64,000 nt of DNA, taken from Dermacentor variabilis (Eukaryota; Arthropoda; Arachnida; Ixodida; Ixodidae). Made by a program: the position numbers and the translations under genes. The notes under the pieces were generated by a model that saw nothing but the letters and a program-made list of their open reading frames with translations, did no database searches and was not told the DNA's origin. The DNA is taken from NCBI RefSeq assembly GCF_050947875.1, contig NC_134573.1, forward strand, positions 54,362,115 to 54,426,114. Reading direction: 5' to 3'. Shown one piece after another: positions 19,501 through 28,285 of this stretch. Each line of letters opens with the position of its first letter. Position 1 is the first letter of the stretch.

Positions 19501-20104
19501 AATACCGTCATCAGCGACAGCAAGCAGGCCATCGGCAATTTCGTACGTGGTAGAATTTCCAAACAGGCGTACCATGTCCTCACACGACGCCCCCTAAGCG
19601 GCTTTAGAACCCTCGTGTGGACCCCCGCTCACGCGGCTGTGCCCGGCAACACGTCGGCTCACAGTTTGGCTCGAGAGCTCGCGCGCCGAGCCTCGTCCGC
19701 GGATGCGGACGGCGTGAATGAGGAGGAGAGACACGAGGAACCCTGCGAGACTTATTATGAAATAGCGCATCGGTATCGCTTGAGGCGTCGTGCGCTCCCA
19801 CCACCAGCCAAGCAACTCGACAAAACGCAAGCGGTCGCGTTTCGGCGACTTCAGACAAACACATACACACCCAAAATACATTAACAAAATCACAGGGGGC
19901 AAGAAAAGCGACAAATGTAGGCTCTGTTCAGAAACAGGAACACTCACACACATAATGTGGGAATGCACCTCGCTCCCGTTCTCTCATCCCCCCGTCAGCA
20001 GCGAGACTGACTGGACAGCCTGGCTCAGTTCCGGGGACGTCGACCGACAACTTGAACTGGTGGACTGGGCGGAAAAGGCCAAGCAGGTCCAGGGCCTTAC
20101 TTGA
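16518..20104 (+). pseudogene. LINE ORF2 with one stop and two frameshifts
   Basis: The frame starts at ATG 16518. Endonuclease: WQWNCRGFKKKKANL, IALQEVN, VGDFNAGH, GSDHCIL. RT: LRPISLTSCVGKLMEHVV, then TAA at 18096-18098 (probably a former CAA), then in the same frame GLDLKKAFDNV, GTPQGSVISP and YADDVTLW. Near 18940 the frame shifts by one, continuing with RNase H: VVYTDAARDLRGD, ETAIAMAM, VISDSKQAI and WTPAHAAVPGN. A second shift near 19880 leads to the zinc motif CRLCSETGTLTHIMWEC and the end at 20104. All catalytic motifs survive, so inactivation is probably recent on the scale of this window. Confidence 0.9.
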
Positions 20105-20175
20105 GCCCAAGCCCTCAGCCACGTCCCTCTTTACCCTTCCCCCTTTGAATAAAATTTATCATCACCACCACCCTA

Positions 20176-20740
20176 GGGATTTCAATTCGCAATATGTTAC
20201 CTGAGATTTAAAAACAGATTCATTGCTCAATTCAATTCAATTGGTCGTTAGAAAATTCCCTTTCTTGTAAAAATTCTTGATCAACTAAATTTGTGCACGG
20301 CCGAAATCAGCCTGCAATTGTTCTCACGTTCTCTATTCGCCGTCTCTCTGCATCTTCATGATCAACGATTGATTGTATGTCTAATAATGATCATCTACCA
20401 CTGTTCTTTGAAATAGCCTACTTTGGGGCTGCAACTACGGATAACCAACTTCGAACTTTTGTAAACTACAATACCCTCAAGAAGTCTTTCCAGTCTGTAC
20501 TTTGGTCACCGTCAGATGATTCCACTGAACAAAGACGAAGATTATTTGTTCTGCCCTTAAAGGGTTGAACGCAATGAGAAATTGAAGTTCAGTGGACTAA
20601 CGGTTACTCCTCACCGACTGTTCTCGTGATTATAAAAGAAGGAAAACAGCCTCGAAAACATTATTATATAACCTGTGTCCCGAAAATTTCAGTGATTATA
20701 AATTTTGTCAGGACTCTTTTTCGGTGTACAGTTTCTGAAG
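20176..20740 (+). pseudogene. LINE-X second half: endonuclease end
   Basis: It resumes at GDFNSQYVT and, with stops, reaches the C-terminal endonuclease motif SNNDHLPLFFEI (20377 onward). A 63-codon open stretch to 20568 follows it. This completes the endonuclease interrupted at 16152. Homology fades before RT, and the opposite-strand LINE-Y begins near 20755. Confidence 0.75.
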
Positions 20741-20754
20741 CAAAAAACCACTAT

Positions 20755-22077
20755 TCATCTTATTTATTATTACGCCCTAAAGACACGGAAGTGCAATGTA
20801 AATAAAAAAACTAACACAGATTCAAAATAGACACATTAGTTTCCAGCTACACGAGAAAGTGTTCAGTAAATGCAGACTTGAGTAGCGCTTGGTCCTCAGT
20901 GGCAGCAATGGGGGGAGGAAGGTGATTCCAGTCTCTACTTGTCTTCGGAACAAAAGAATGTCAAAAGAGATTAGTGTGGTACAAAGAGATGGATACTTTA
21001 TTTGATTGGTCAACACGTGGCGAAAAGAACGCATGCTGAGATGAATTCCTCTTGAAGTACTTGATTGTGGAAGAAAATTTTATGAAAAGCTGGAGCCATG
21101 GAATCTTTCTTTTCATTACCACGCCTGAAAGCTGAAGAGTTGATTTCATTAAGGTTACACTGGCGGTACGAGCATAATTATTGAGCGTAAATCAAGCTGA
21201 ACGGTACTGGGCAGATTCTAAGGTGTCAGTTAACGCTGAGCTGGGTCCCATACGGCAGAAGCGTACTCGAGCTTTAGACGGACTAATGTTTCAAATAGCT
21301 GTCGTCTAAGGTGTTCTGGCACTTGGTGAAAGTTTCGGGGAAGATAACCAAGAGTACGACTAGCATTGTTAGTAATATAGGTAATGTAACAGTGCCATGA
21401 TAACTCATTCGATATGTAAACACCAAAGTATTTGTAAGTACTCACCTGCTATAATTTCATTCCATTCAATGTGTAGTTAAAAGCTTCAGAAGAGTTCAAA
21501 AACGCGAGGTTGTCATACTTGTACATTTAGATACATTAAGGGACATTGGCCAAGTACTGCGCCGGTCAGAGGTGCGATTGAGGTCGGCTTGAAGAAGATA
21601 GTTGTAGTTTTCGTTGGTTATTGTACGGTACAGGACACAGTCGTCTCCAAACAGTTTTATGGATGACTTAATGTTACACGGAAGGTCACTGATATATATC
21701 GAGAAGAGTAAAGGACTTAGGACTGAGTCTTGCGGAACGCCAGATTTAACTGCGCGGGGATGTGAGGAACAATCACTAGCTGTTGCCTACAGTGTGCGGG
21801 TAGTGAGAAAGCATTCTATCCATTTGAGAATATCACGATTGACGTTAAGTGGGCTCAACTTAAGTAGTAATAGTTAGTGCTAAGCTTTATCAAAGGCTTT
21901 TGAGAAGTCTGGAAACATATAACCAACCGATTTTCTGTTATCTAGTGTGAGGTGACATCATGCGTAAATGACAGAAGTTGAGTTTCACATGAGTAGTGCT
22001 TACCAAATCCGTGTTGAAACCTGCTGGAGAATGAGTTGCTTTCAAGAAATTTTATAAGGCTACAACAGATTACATGC
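20755..22077 (-). pseudogene. LINE-Y 3' half: reverse transcriptase
   Basis: Minus strand. The RT starts HVICCSLIKFLESNS, FQHGFGKHYSCET, then FSKAFDKA, GVPQDSVLSPLLFSI, LFGDDCVLY (the catalytic box, with Gly where Ala is usual), YKYFGVYISNELSW and LEYASAVWDP, and ends in a short 3' region near 20755. There is no RNase H, as in CR1 and Jockey LINEs. Frames break several times (near 21910 and 21470). At 22077 it is cut by an LTR element and continues at 26225. Confidence 0.85.
22073..22077 (+). repeat. LTR element target duplication, left (CATGC)
   Basis: CATGC before the TGTGAAG LTR terminus, matching 26225-26229 after the CATCACA terminus. Joining the flanks restores the LINE-Y frame (CKMTGHVICCSL). 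Confidence 0.9.
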
Positions 22078-22893
22078 TGTGAAGAAGTACGCACAAATTA
22101 CCGAGCGCAAGAGCAGACGAAATTGCGACCGTCCTCAACAAGAGGAAAAGAAAGACAAGGGAGGCTCGTGCAGCGAATGAGCAGGGGCTCGTACAACGGA
22201 GATCGGAGGAACGCCGGCACGACTAGGGTCGCCGGGCCTATGGAAGCCACATCTACTGGTGAGGTTCACTTGACCCGAGACGTTCCCTGTCTTCGAGACA
22301 GGGAACGTCTCGGGTCGTTGTACCGCACGAGACCTCGGGGCGGCCTGCTGCAGCCTCAAACCCGCATCTACACGCGAGTATCGGGAGAGCGAGCGTCCGT
22401 CATCGAGACGAAGAGCGCCTCGGGTGGTCACCTTGCACGAGGCCCCAGGTCGGCCTGCTGACATCTCGGAACCCACTTCTACGTGCGAGGTTCCAGTGAC
22501 CGGGCGTCCGTCATCGAAACGAGCGCCTTGAGCCATCTTCTTGCTCGAGACTGCGGAGTGACCTGTTCCCGACTACGGAGCTCGGGGACCCGTCCACCTT
22601 TTCCGGCCCCGGGCTGCTGCGTCTGCTCTTCCACGCCGGTCATCACTCTACGAGCGAGTGTTTCACCTCAAGGACTCTACTCTACGTCTCACCACACTCC
22701 GGACTTCAACCGCAACGTCGTGAGACTACATTTTTCCTGTTACGAACAACGTTGTATGTGTTGGTCTAGATTAAATATTTTTCGTTTTTACGTGCCCTCT
22801 AATATAGTTGTCGTGTGTTTGCTCATCATGCACCGTCTCCTCCATCTTCCTCGCGTCACACGCTTTGCAACGTGACGATCCTAACCCGTCACA
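22078..22893 (+). repeat. 5' LTR (816 bp) with ~108-bp subrepeats
   Basis: Begins TGTGAAG and ends CCCGTCACA. Its 3' part (22319-22893) matches 25651-26224 closely by eye. Four subunits start at 22217, 22325, 22435 and 22543, giving steps of 108, 110 and 108 bases, with shared words such as GGCCTGCTG and GTCCGTCATCGA. A 21-bp perfect palindrome lies in the first subunit. These subrepeats probably lie in U3, where enhancers are found. That role is inference. Confidence 0.85.
22272..22316. promoter_or_regulatory. Perfect 21-bp inverted repeat with 3-base loop
   Basis: Left arm 22272-22292 (GACCCGAGACGTTCCCTGTCT), loop TCG, right arm 22296-22316, the exact reverse complement. It lies in the first LTR subrepeat and is absent from the truncated 3' LTR. 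A stem this long and perfect would be a very stable hairpin in RNA or a cruciform in DNA. Confidence 0.9.
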
Positions 22894-22897
22894 TATC

Positions 22898-22913
22898 TGG
22901 CGTCCGCGACAGG
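22898..22913 (+). promoter_or_regulatory. Primer binding site
   Basis: TGGCGTCCGCGACAGG starts four bases after the 5' LTR. The TGG opening complements a tRNA CCA end, as expected for the minus-strand primer. The tRNA species is not assigned. Confidence 0.7.
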
Positions 22914-22972
22914 AATTCTCTTACGCTATCGAAAAGAGCATCACATTGCATATTCGTGTCTGGCGGGTCAGG

Positions 22973-24043
22973 ATGGAGACAGACAAGCTTACGGCAATTG
23001 GCAGAGAACTGGGGTTGATTGGTCCGGCACTGAAACAATGGATAGACGAAGAGCGCGCACGCGAAAGGGAGGCGCGTGAAGCACGTCTGGCTGAACGCAA
23101 TGCAGCAAAAGAAGCTGATGCCCAAGCGCTAGCTAGATTAAAGGCAGAAAGGGAAGTGCTCGAGCACAAGTCAAAGTTGAAGGAGTTAGATGCGGCAGCG
23201 GGTAGCATGACTACTGGGCAGCTTACAGAGAGAGGGCACGCAGGTGCTACCGAGAGCAACCAAAGTCCGCACAAACTAATCCCAGCATTTAACGAAGAAC
23301 GCGATCAGTTGGATGCATGCATTCAACAATTTGAGCTCGTCGCAACGAGCCACGGCTGACCACAAGACAAATGGGCCCTATCGCTAAGCCTCTGCTTGAC
23401 AGGCGTGGCTCTAAGTGTTGTCGGCAGGATGGCACCGGATCATGCCATGGAATATGCGACACTGAAACAGACGCTTTTGCAACGCTTCAGGTTCACGGCG
23501 GAAGGCTACAGAAGGAAGTTTCGGTCGGCGAAAGCCGATAATTCCGAAACTGGTAGACAGTTTGCAGATCGTCTATAGGGATATTTTCATCACTGGCAAA
23601 ATATGGCCAATAAGGACCGCACATACGATGCTCTGCGGGACAAGATTGTCTCAGAACAGTTTCTGATGACTTGCCATGAGGAACTGGCAGTCTTTTTGAG
23701 AGAGAGGAATAGTCAGGGACTTGACAAGCTAGCAGAAGCTACTGATCATTACCTGGAAGCGCCAGGGTTAGTCAACCTTGGCGAAGGTAAAAACGAGAGA
23801 GAACCTAGGAAGCCACTAGGTCAAGCTCGAACTCCTGAGCGACAAGAAGTGAAGGAAATGCCACGCTGCTTTCATTGTGGTTAACGCAGTCACAGAGCTG
23901 CTCATTGCTGGACCAATACGAAGGGTCGAAATTCAAATACATCTTTCTGTGGAAAGTGCCGCCGCACTGGGCATAAGACAGGTGACTGCCCCAACAGAGA
24001 AGGCTTCGTGCTCGGTGCAGCAGGCAGACATGTCGAAGGCTGA
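22973..24043 (+). pseudogene. Gag of the Gmr1-like element
   Basis: From ATG 22973 a single frame encodes a helical, charged N-terminus (METDKLTAIGRELGLIGPAL, then a Glu/Arg/Ala-rich coiled-coil-like segment) and a capsid-like middle. It ends with two zinc knuckles: CFHCG(stop)RSHRAAHC and CGKCRRTGHKTGDC. Three in-frame stops interrupt it, at 23357-23359, 23576-23578 and 23882-23884, the last inside the first knuckle. No frameshift is needed, so the decay is by point mutation. The protein would form the particle and bind RNA. Confidence 0.85.
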
Positions 24044-25650
24044 ATATACGCAGACCTTGCGTCGTGTTCCTGGAAGTTCGGAACGCGGGAGAACGCAAAC
24101 GCATAAAAGAGAAGAAAAATCAATGCCTGCTGCCGAAGGTCGGCTTGAAGGACATCCCGCTATTGTATTGCGAGATATGGGATGCGACTCTATTATTGTC
24201 AAAAGATCCCTCGTACGAGACAGTAAGCTGACAGGAAAAATTTCCTTGGTCTGTCTTCTGGACAGAAGATTGTTGAAGCTACATGGAGCAAACGTGGAGA
24301 TCGCGTCACCTTCCTTCACAGGCAAGACTAGGGTTTTATGCATGGACAATCCTTTATATGATATTGTCCTGGGAAATGTGAAAGGTGTACGGAATGCTTC
24401 CAATCCTGACAATGAATGGAAAATACATCTTTATACACCGCGCGCTGCGGATGAATCATTTAGAGCAGAAGGTGGAAACTGTTGTACCGATGAATCCATC
24501 TCTGCTCACATTTTATCATCGGCTGCTAGTAAAACCAGGAACAAGTCGGAAGTGGCAGCGACAACCAGACAACCAAGACCAAGTTCGCATTCGTTACGAG
24601 TACCAGCTATAAACCCCCTAGACATCAGCTCAATCGACTTGAGAACCAGGCAAAAGGAGGACAGCAGTCTACGTAAATGCTTTGAAGTAGTGTACCAAGA
24701 AATGAAGACGAGGTTCGCCGACATGCAATTCTTTGTAAAGGAGGGAATTCTTTACCGAAAATACACACTGCGGTCAAAGAAACAAATGGAACAGCTTGTC
24801 GTGCCCAGAAGCCTTCGTCATTTTGTGATGAAAATGGCTCCCGAAGGGACCCTTGCAGGACATCAAGCAATAAAGCGAACCACAGACCATGTGAGCGAAG
24901 AGTTCCACTGGCCTGGATTCCAATCAGACATCACCCGATTTGTTAAATCGTGCGATACATGCCAGAGGACTTTTCCCAAACATTTAATAGGTCGAGTACC
25001 ATTGGGAAATACTCCCGTCATTGATACCCCGTTTAAGAGAGTTGCCGTTGACATTGTGGGACTATTAACTCCCATGTCTGAGAAAGGGAATAAGTACGTT
25101 CTGACAATGGTCGATATGGCAACGCGGTATCCTGACGCTGTGGCACTGCCTAGCATTGAAACAAAAAAAATAGCTGAAGCACTTCTAGAGTTGTTCTCTC
25201 GTGCAGGAGTCCCACAGGAGATAATCAGTGACAGAGGCACATCATTCTTGTCACGCCTGATGAAGGAGCTAAGCCGTCTTCTCTCTTTTACGCAGTTGCC
25301 AACAACTCCGTATCATCCGATGGCAAATGACCTTGTGGAGAGGTTCAACGGCACGCTTAAACAAATGATAAGACGAATGTGTCAAGAGAGCCCGAAAAAA
25401 TGGGGCCGGTACTTGGCACCATTGCTTTTTGCTTATCGCGAAATCCCTCAGTCAAGCCTGGGTTTTTCACCCTTTGACTTGTTGTATGGCCGTTATGTCA
25501 AAGGACCCATGGCAAGATTGAAAGAATTATGGACAGGTGATCATATTGATGATGACACAAAAACCACATATGGGTATGTAGCTGATCTACGGAAGCGTCT
25601 TGAAGAGACTTGCCGTTTAGCCAAGGAGAAGCTTCAGAAAGCTAAACTGT
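23877..25650 (+). pseudogene. Pol remnant: protease joined to integrase
   Basis: One open frame covers about 590 codons before running into the LTR. Protease: LEGHPAIVLRDMGCDSIIV, with DMG where DTG/DSG is catalytic, then LYDIVLGNVKG. Integrase zinc domain: HQAIKRTTDHVSEEFHWPGF and CDTCQ. Core: VAVDIVGLL, VDMATRYPDAVALPS, EIISDRGTSFLS and PYHPMANDLVERFNGTLKQM, with all D,D,E residues present. It breaks off at LQKAKLLY, where family members continue into the C-terminal domain and then RT. The final 134 codons to 26054 are LTR read-through, not protein. The protease change and missing RT make it inactive. Confidence 0.88.
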
Positions 25651-26224
25651 TGTACGGCACGAGACCTCGGGGCGGCCTGCTGCAGCCTCAAACCCGCATC
25701 TACGCGCGAGTTTCGGGAGAGCGAGCGTCCTTCATCGAGACGAGCAGGCCTCAGGTCGTCGCCTTGCACGAGGCCCCAGGTCGGCCTGCTGACATCTCGG
25801 AACCAGCTTCTACGCGCGAGGTTCGGGTGACCGGGCGTGCGTCATCGAAACAAGCGCCTTGGGCCGTCTTCTTTCTCGAGACTACGGAGTGGCCTGTTCC
25901 CGACTACGGAGCTGGGGGACGCGTCCAGCTTTTCCGGCCCCGTGCTGCTGCGTCTGCTCTTCCACGCCGGTCATCACTCTACGAGCGAGTGTTCCACCTC
26001 AAGGACTCTACTCTACGCCTCACCCCACTCCGGACTTCAACCGCAACTTCGTGAGACAAATTTTTCCTGTTACGAACAACCTTGCGTATGTTGATCTAGT
26101 TTAAGATATTTTTCGTTTTTACGTGCCGTCTAATATAATTGCCGTGTGTTTGCTCATCATGTACCGTCTCCTCCATCTGCCTCGTGTCACACGCTTTGCA
26201 ACGTGACGATCCTAACCCATCACA
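25651..26224 (+). repeat. 3' LTR, 5'-truncated (574 bp)
   Basis: It matches 22319-22893 and lacks the first 241 bases of the full LTR, including the palindrome. The break coincides with TTGTAC, present both in the integrase codons for LLY and in the LTR (22318-22323). That is the mark of a microhomology-mediated deletion. It ends in CCCATCACA, followed by the CATGC duplication. Confidence 0.88.
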
Positions 26225-27690
26225 CATGCCCAGTCATCTTACAAGAGTACTTCTTAAAGAGATTGGTCGGAAGTTTAGGGAGGCGTTCTGGTTACTGAAT
26301 TTAAACACAGGAATTGCCGTCCCCACCTTCCAATCAGCTGGAAAAGTGTACCACTAGAGAGACCCTGAAAACGTGCGGCAAAATTAGGGAACAGTACACT
26401 TCAGTGTTCTTCAGTCTTCTGCCGCATAGCTGCGGCACTGAAAACTGCACGTGACTCGGAAGAGCATTGCGAAAAACGGCGATAACAACGGAACAGCATT
26501 CCTCGTTGCACAAAGCGTGGCCATCGAAATCGGTAATTGTTATGACAGTGTCCTTTATTGGTTTAACGGTTTTCCAAAACTTGGATGAATTAGTAGATAA
26601 CAGCGAGGGGAGCGTAGTTTTGAGATAGTCACTCCAGGCGTTTTTAACAGAAAAGCGATATGCGGAAAGATCTTCTGGATAAGCCCGCCAATGAGAAACA
26701 CTGCTGCCGAACTTTGCAGAACAGAAAAGGCGTTTTTTTCTTATTTAGAACCCATTTTATGTGTGTTGTAAACCATGGCTCTCGCTGCTTTTTTTTTATA
26801 TATAACTTGTTGCGATACATGCCTGTCGATCAATGAAGCGACCTTGTCTCTGAAAAGGTTCAAATTACTTTCGATTGACCTGTCAGAAAAGCCAGGCATA
26901 TAATTATCAATAAACTGTTTAGGTTCCTTATTTTGTGCTATGCAGCCCTTTTCTTGCAGTTTCTTATTAGCTTGGTAACAGTACTTCCAGGTGTAATGTC
27001 CACGTTTAAAGTAAATTTAAGGTAGCAGTGGTTACTGACACCACAAAAAAAAGTCAACAAGTGCAATAAGATTGGTGTCGTGGTCAGAATATAACCATGT
27101 ACGTTAGCAGACGTAAGACCTACTCTGGTTGGTTTGGTGGCCAGTTGAGTTAAATTGAAAACTAAACACAAATTAACAAATGAATTATTCTCGACGTCGT
27201 TTCAGTGCTTGTAGGGCTGGTACCTGAACAGTAAACTTTAGGAAATTTAAAGTCACCTAACAAAAACAGACGCTAACGCAGAAATTTTAGAACTATCGAG
27301 TTTAACACGTCATGCAATTTGTTAAAAAAATCAGGTGTGGCATTGGTCGGTCTGAACCACACGCAAAAAAACTGCGTTTTGATGAAGCAAAGGAATATTC
27401 GCACAAATAAGCTCTAAGGAAGAATTCACTGGTATCATGTATGACAATAGATTATCGACTACTGCTATGAGTAGTATATCTCCTCCTTTTCCGGTGTTAC
27501 GGTCACAGCGATAGCTGGGGTATTTTTTATCGCAGTCAAATAGTTCTCTACTGGCTGCTTTGGGGGAAAGCCACGTTTCTGTAAGCGCCACAACGTCAGC
27601 AAAGCATGAGTTAACGACAGCCGATGAATTGTCTCGCTTAGTGGTTATGCTTCGGACATTTGATAGCAGCAAGGATATGAGACTGCGCGG
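26225..27690 (-). pseudogene. LINE-Y 5' half: endonuclease and RT start
   Basis: Minus strand. An APE endonuclease is readable in pieces: LLSNVRSITTKRDN, VVALTETWLSP, YRCDRNTGKGGDIL, then NLTQLATKPTRVGLTSANV with FFCGVSNHCYLKF (the usual SDH changed to SNH). Stops and shifts occur throughout, with an AT-rich decayed stretch at 26400-26930. It ends at 26225, where the LTR element interrupts it, and continues at 22077. Confidence 0.8.
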
Positions 27691-28129
27691 TCCAGCGCGA
27701 AGCAGGACAAGAGACAGAGGATAAAACGAGGACAAGCGTTTCCTGTATCCCCTGCCCCACTTGGCGCTGCACCACACAGTCTCATGGAAAGCCAACTGGC
27801 CCAAACCGTCACCCTTTTAAGCAAGGATATACTTCGAAGAACAGAGGGCATAACGCTTGCTGTTTGTGCTAGGACAAGGAAGTGGCACGACCTGCGGACG
27901 TAGCAACGAACGGGAAATCGCTCACACTTCCATCACTGCCAAAATTTCGCTTGCACATACTCTCCGCCTGTCCCGAGTGGGCAAGGTAGGTTGGAGTATG
28001 ATTGTACACATTTCAATTATGTATCAAAGTGTAAAAACAACAGTGCACTTTTCAATTTTCTTAGTAGCAGAGAAATAGTTCCGCGACCGAGTAACATTGA
28101 CTCGATGTATTTCACTGGAGAAGAAATAA
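27691..28129. other. Unassigned spacer before the Penelope element
   Basis: About 440 bases with no readable protein. A short purine-rich part (27700-27745, words like GGACAAGAG and GAGGACAAG) resembles the Penelope terminal repeat downstream, so part may be a terminal remnant. The rest shows nothing. Confidence 0.4.
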
Positions 28130-28161
28130 CTGCGAGTCGGCCTAGTTGGAACAGATTCATT

Positions 28162-28263
28162 TTAAAACTTTTTGTGCGCAAACCGGGACGAAGAATAGGG
28201 GCAACACAAGGACGACCGCTTTCTAACAACTGTTTTTACTTTTGAATAACCACCTGCTTAAAA
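28162..28263 (+). repeat. Penelope terminal inverted repeat, left
   Basis: Reads TTAAAACTTTTTGTGCGCAA ... CACCTGCTTAAA. The reverse complement occurs at 30868-30971 with few differences. The last 13 bases (ACCACCTGCTTAA) are repeated again at 28264-28277. Confidence 0.85.
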
Positions 28264-28285
28264 CCACCTGCTTAAACTCGCCGTT

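Larger units (their letters stand above)
16153..20175 (+). mobile_element. LINE inserted in the GDFN motif of LINE-X
   Basis: A LINE copy of about 4.0 kb, 5'-truncated within ORF1, with ORF2 and a 3' end (AATAAA about 20149, then ATCATCACCACCACC). The host LINE reads VAG before it and GDFNSQYVT after it (GGGATTTCAATTC from 20176), so the insertion cut the endonuclease motif. No clear target duplication beyond GGG is visible. ORF2 has one stop and two frameshifts. Confidence 0.85.
22078..26224 (+). mobile_element. Gmr1-like Gypsy LTR element, internally deleted
   Basis: LTRs with TG...CA ends and 5-bp duplication CATGC, inserted in LINE-Y. Order: 5' LTR, primer site, Gag, protease, integrase, then an abrupt join to the 3' LTR. 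RT and RNase H are absent. Protease followed directly by integrase matches the Gmr1-like lineage, in which integrase lies before RT. So one deletion from the integrase C-terminus into the 3' LTR explains the structure. Gag has three stops and the protease active site is changed, so the copy cannot move itself. Confidence 0.88.
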
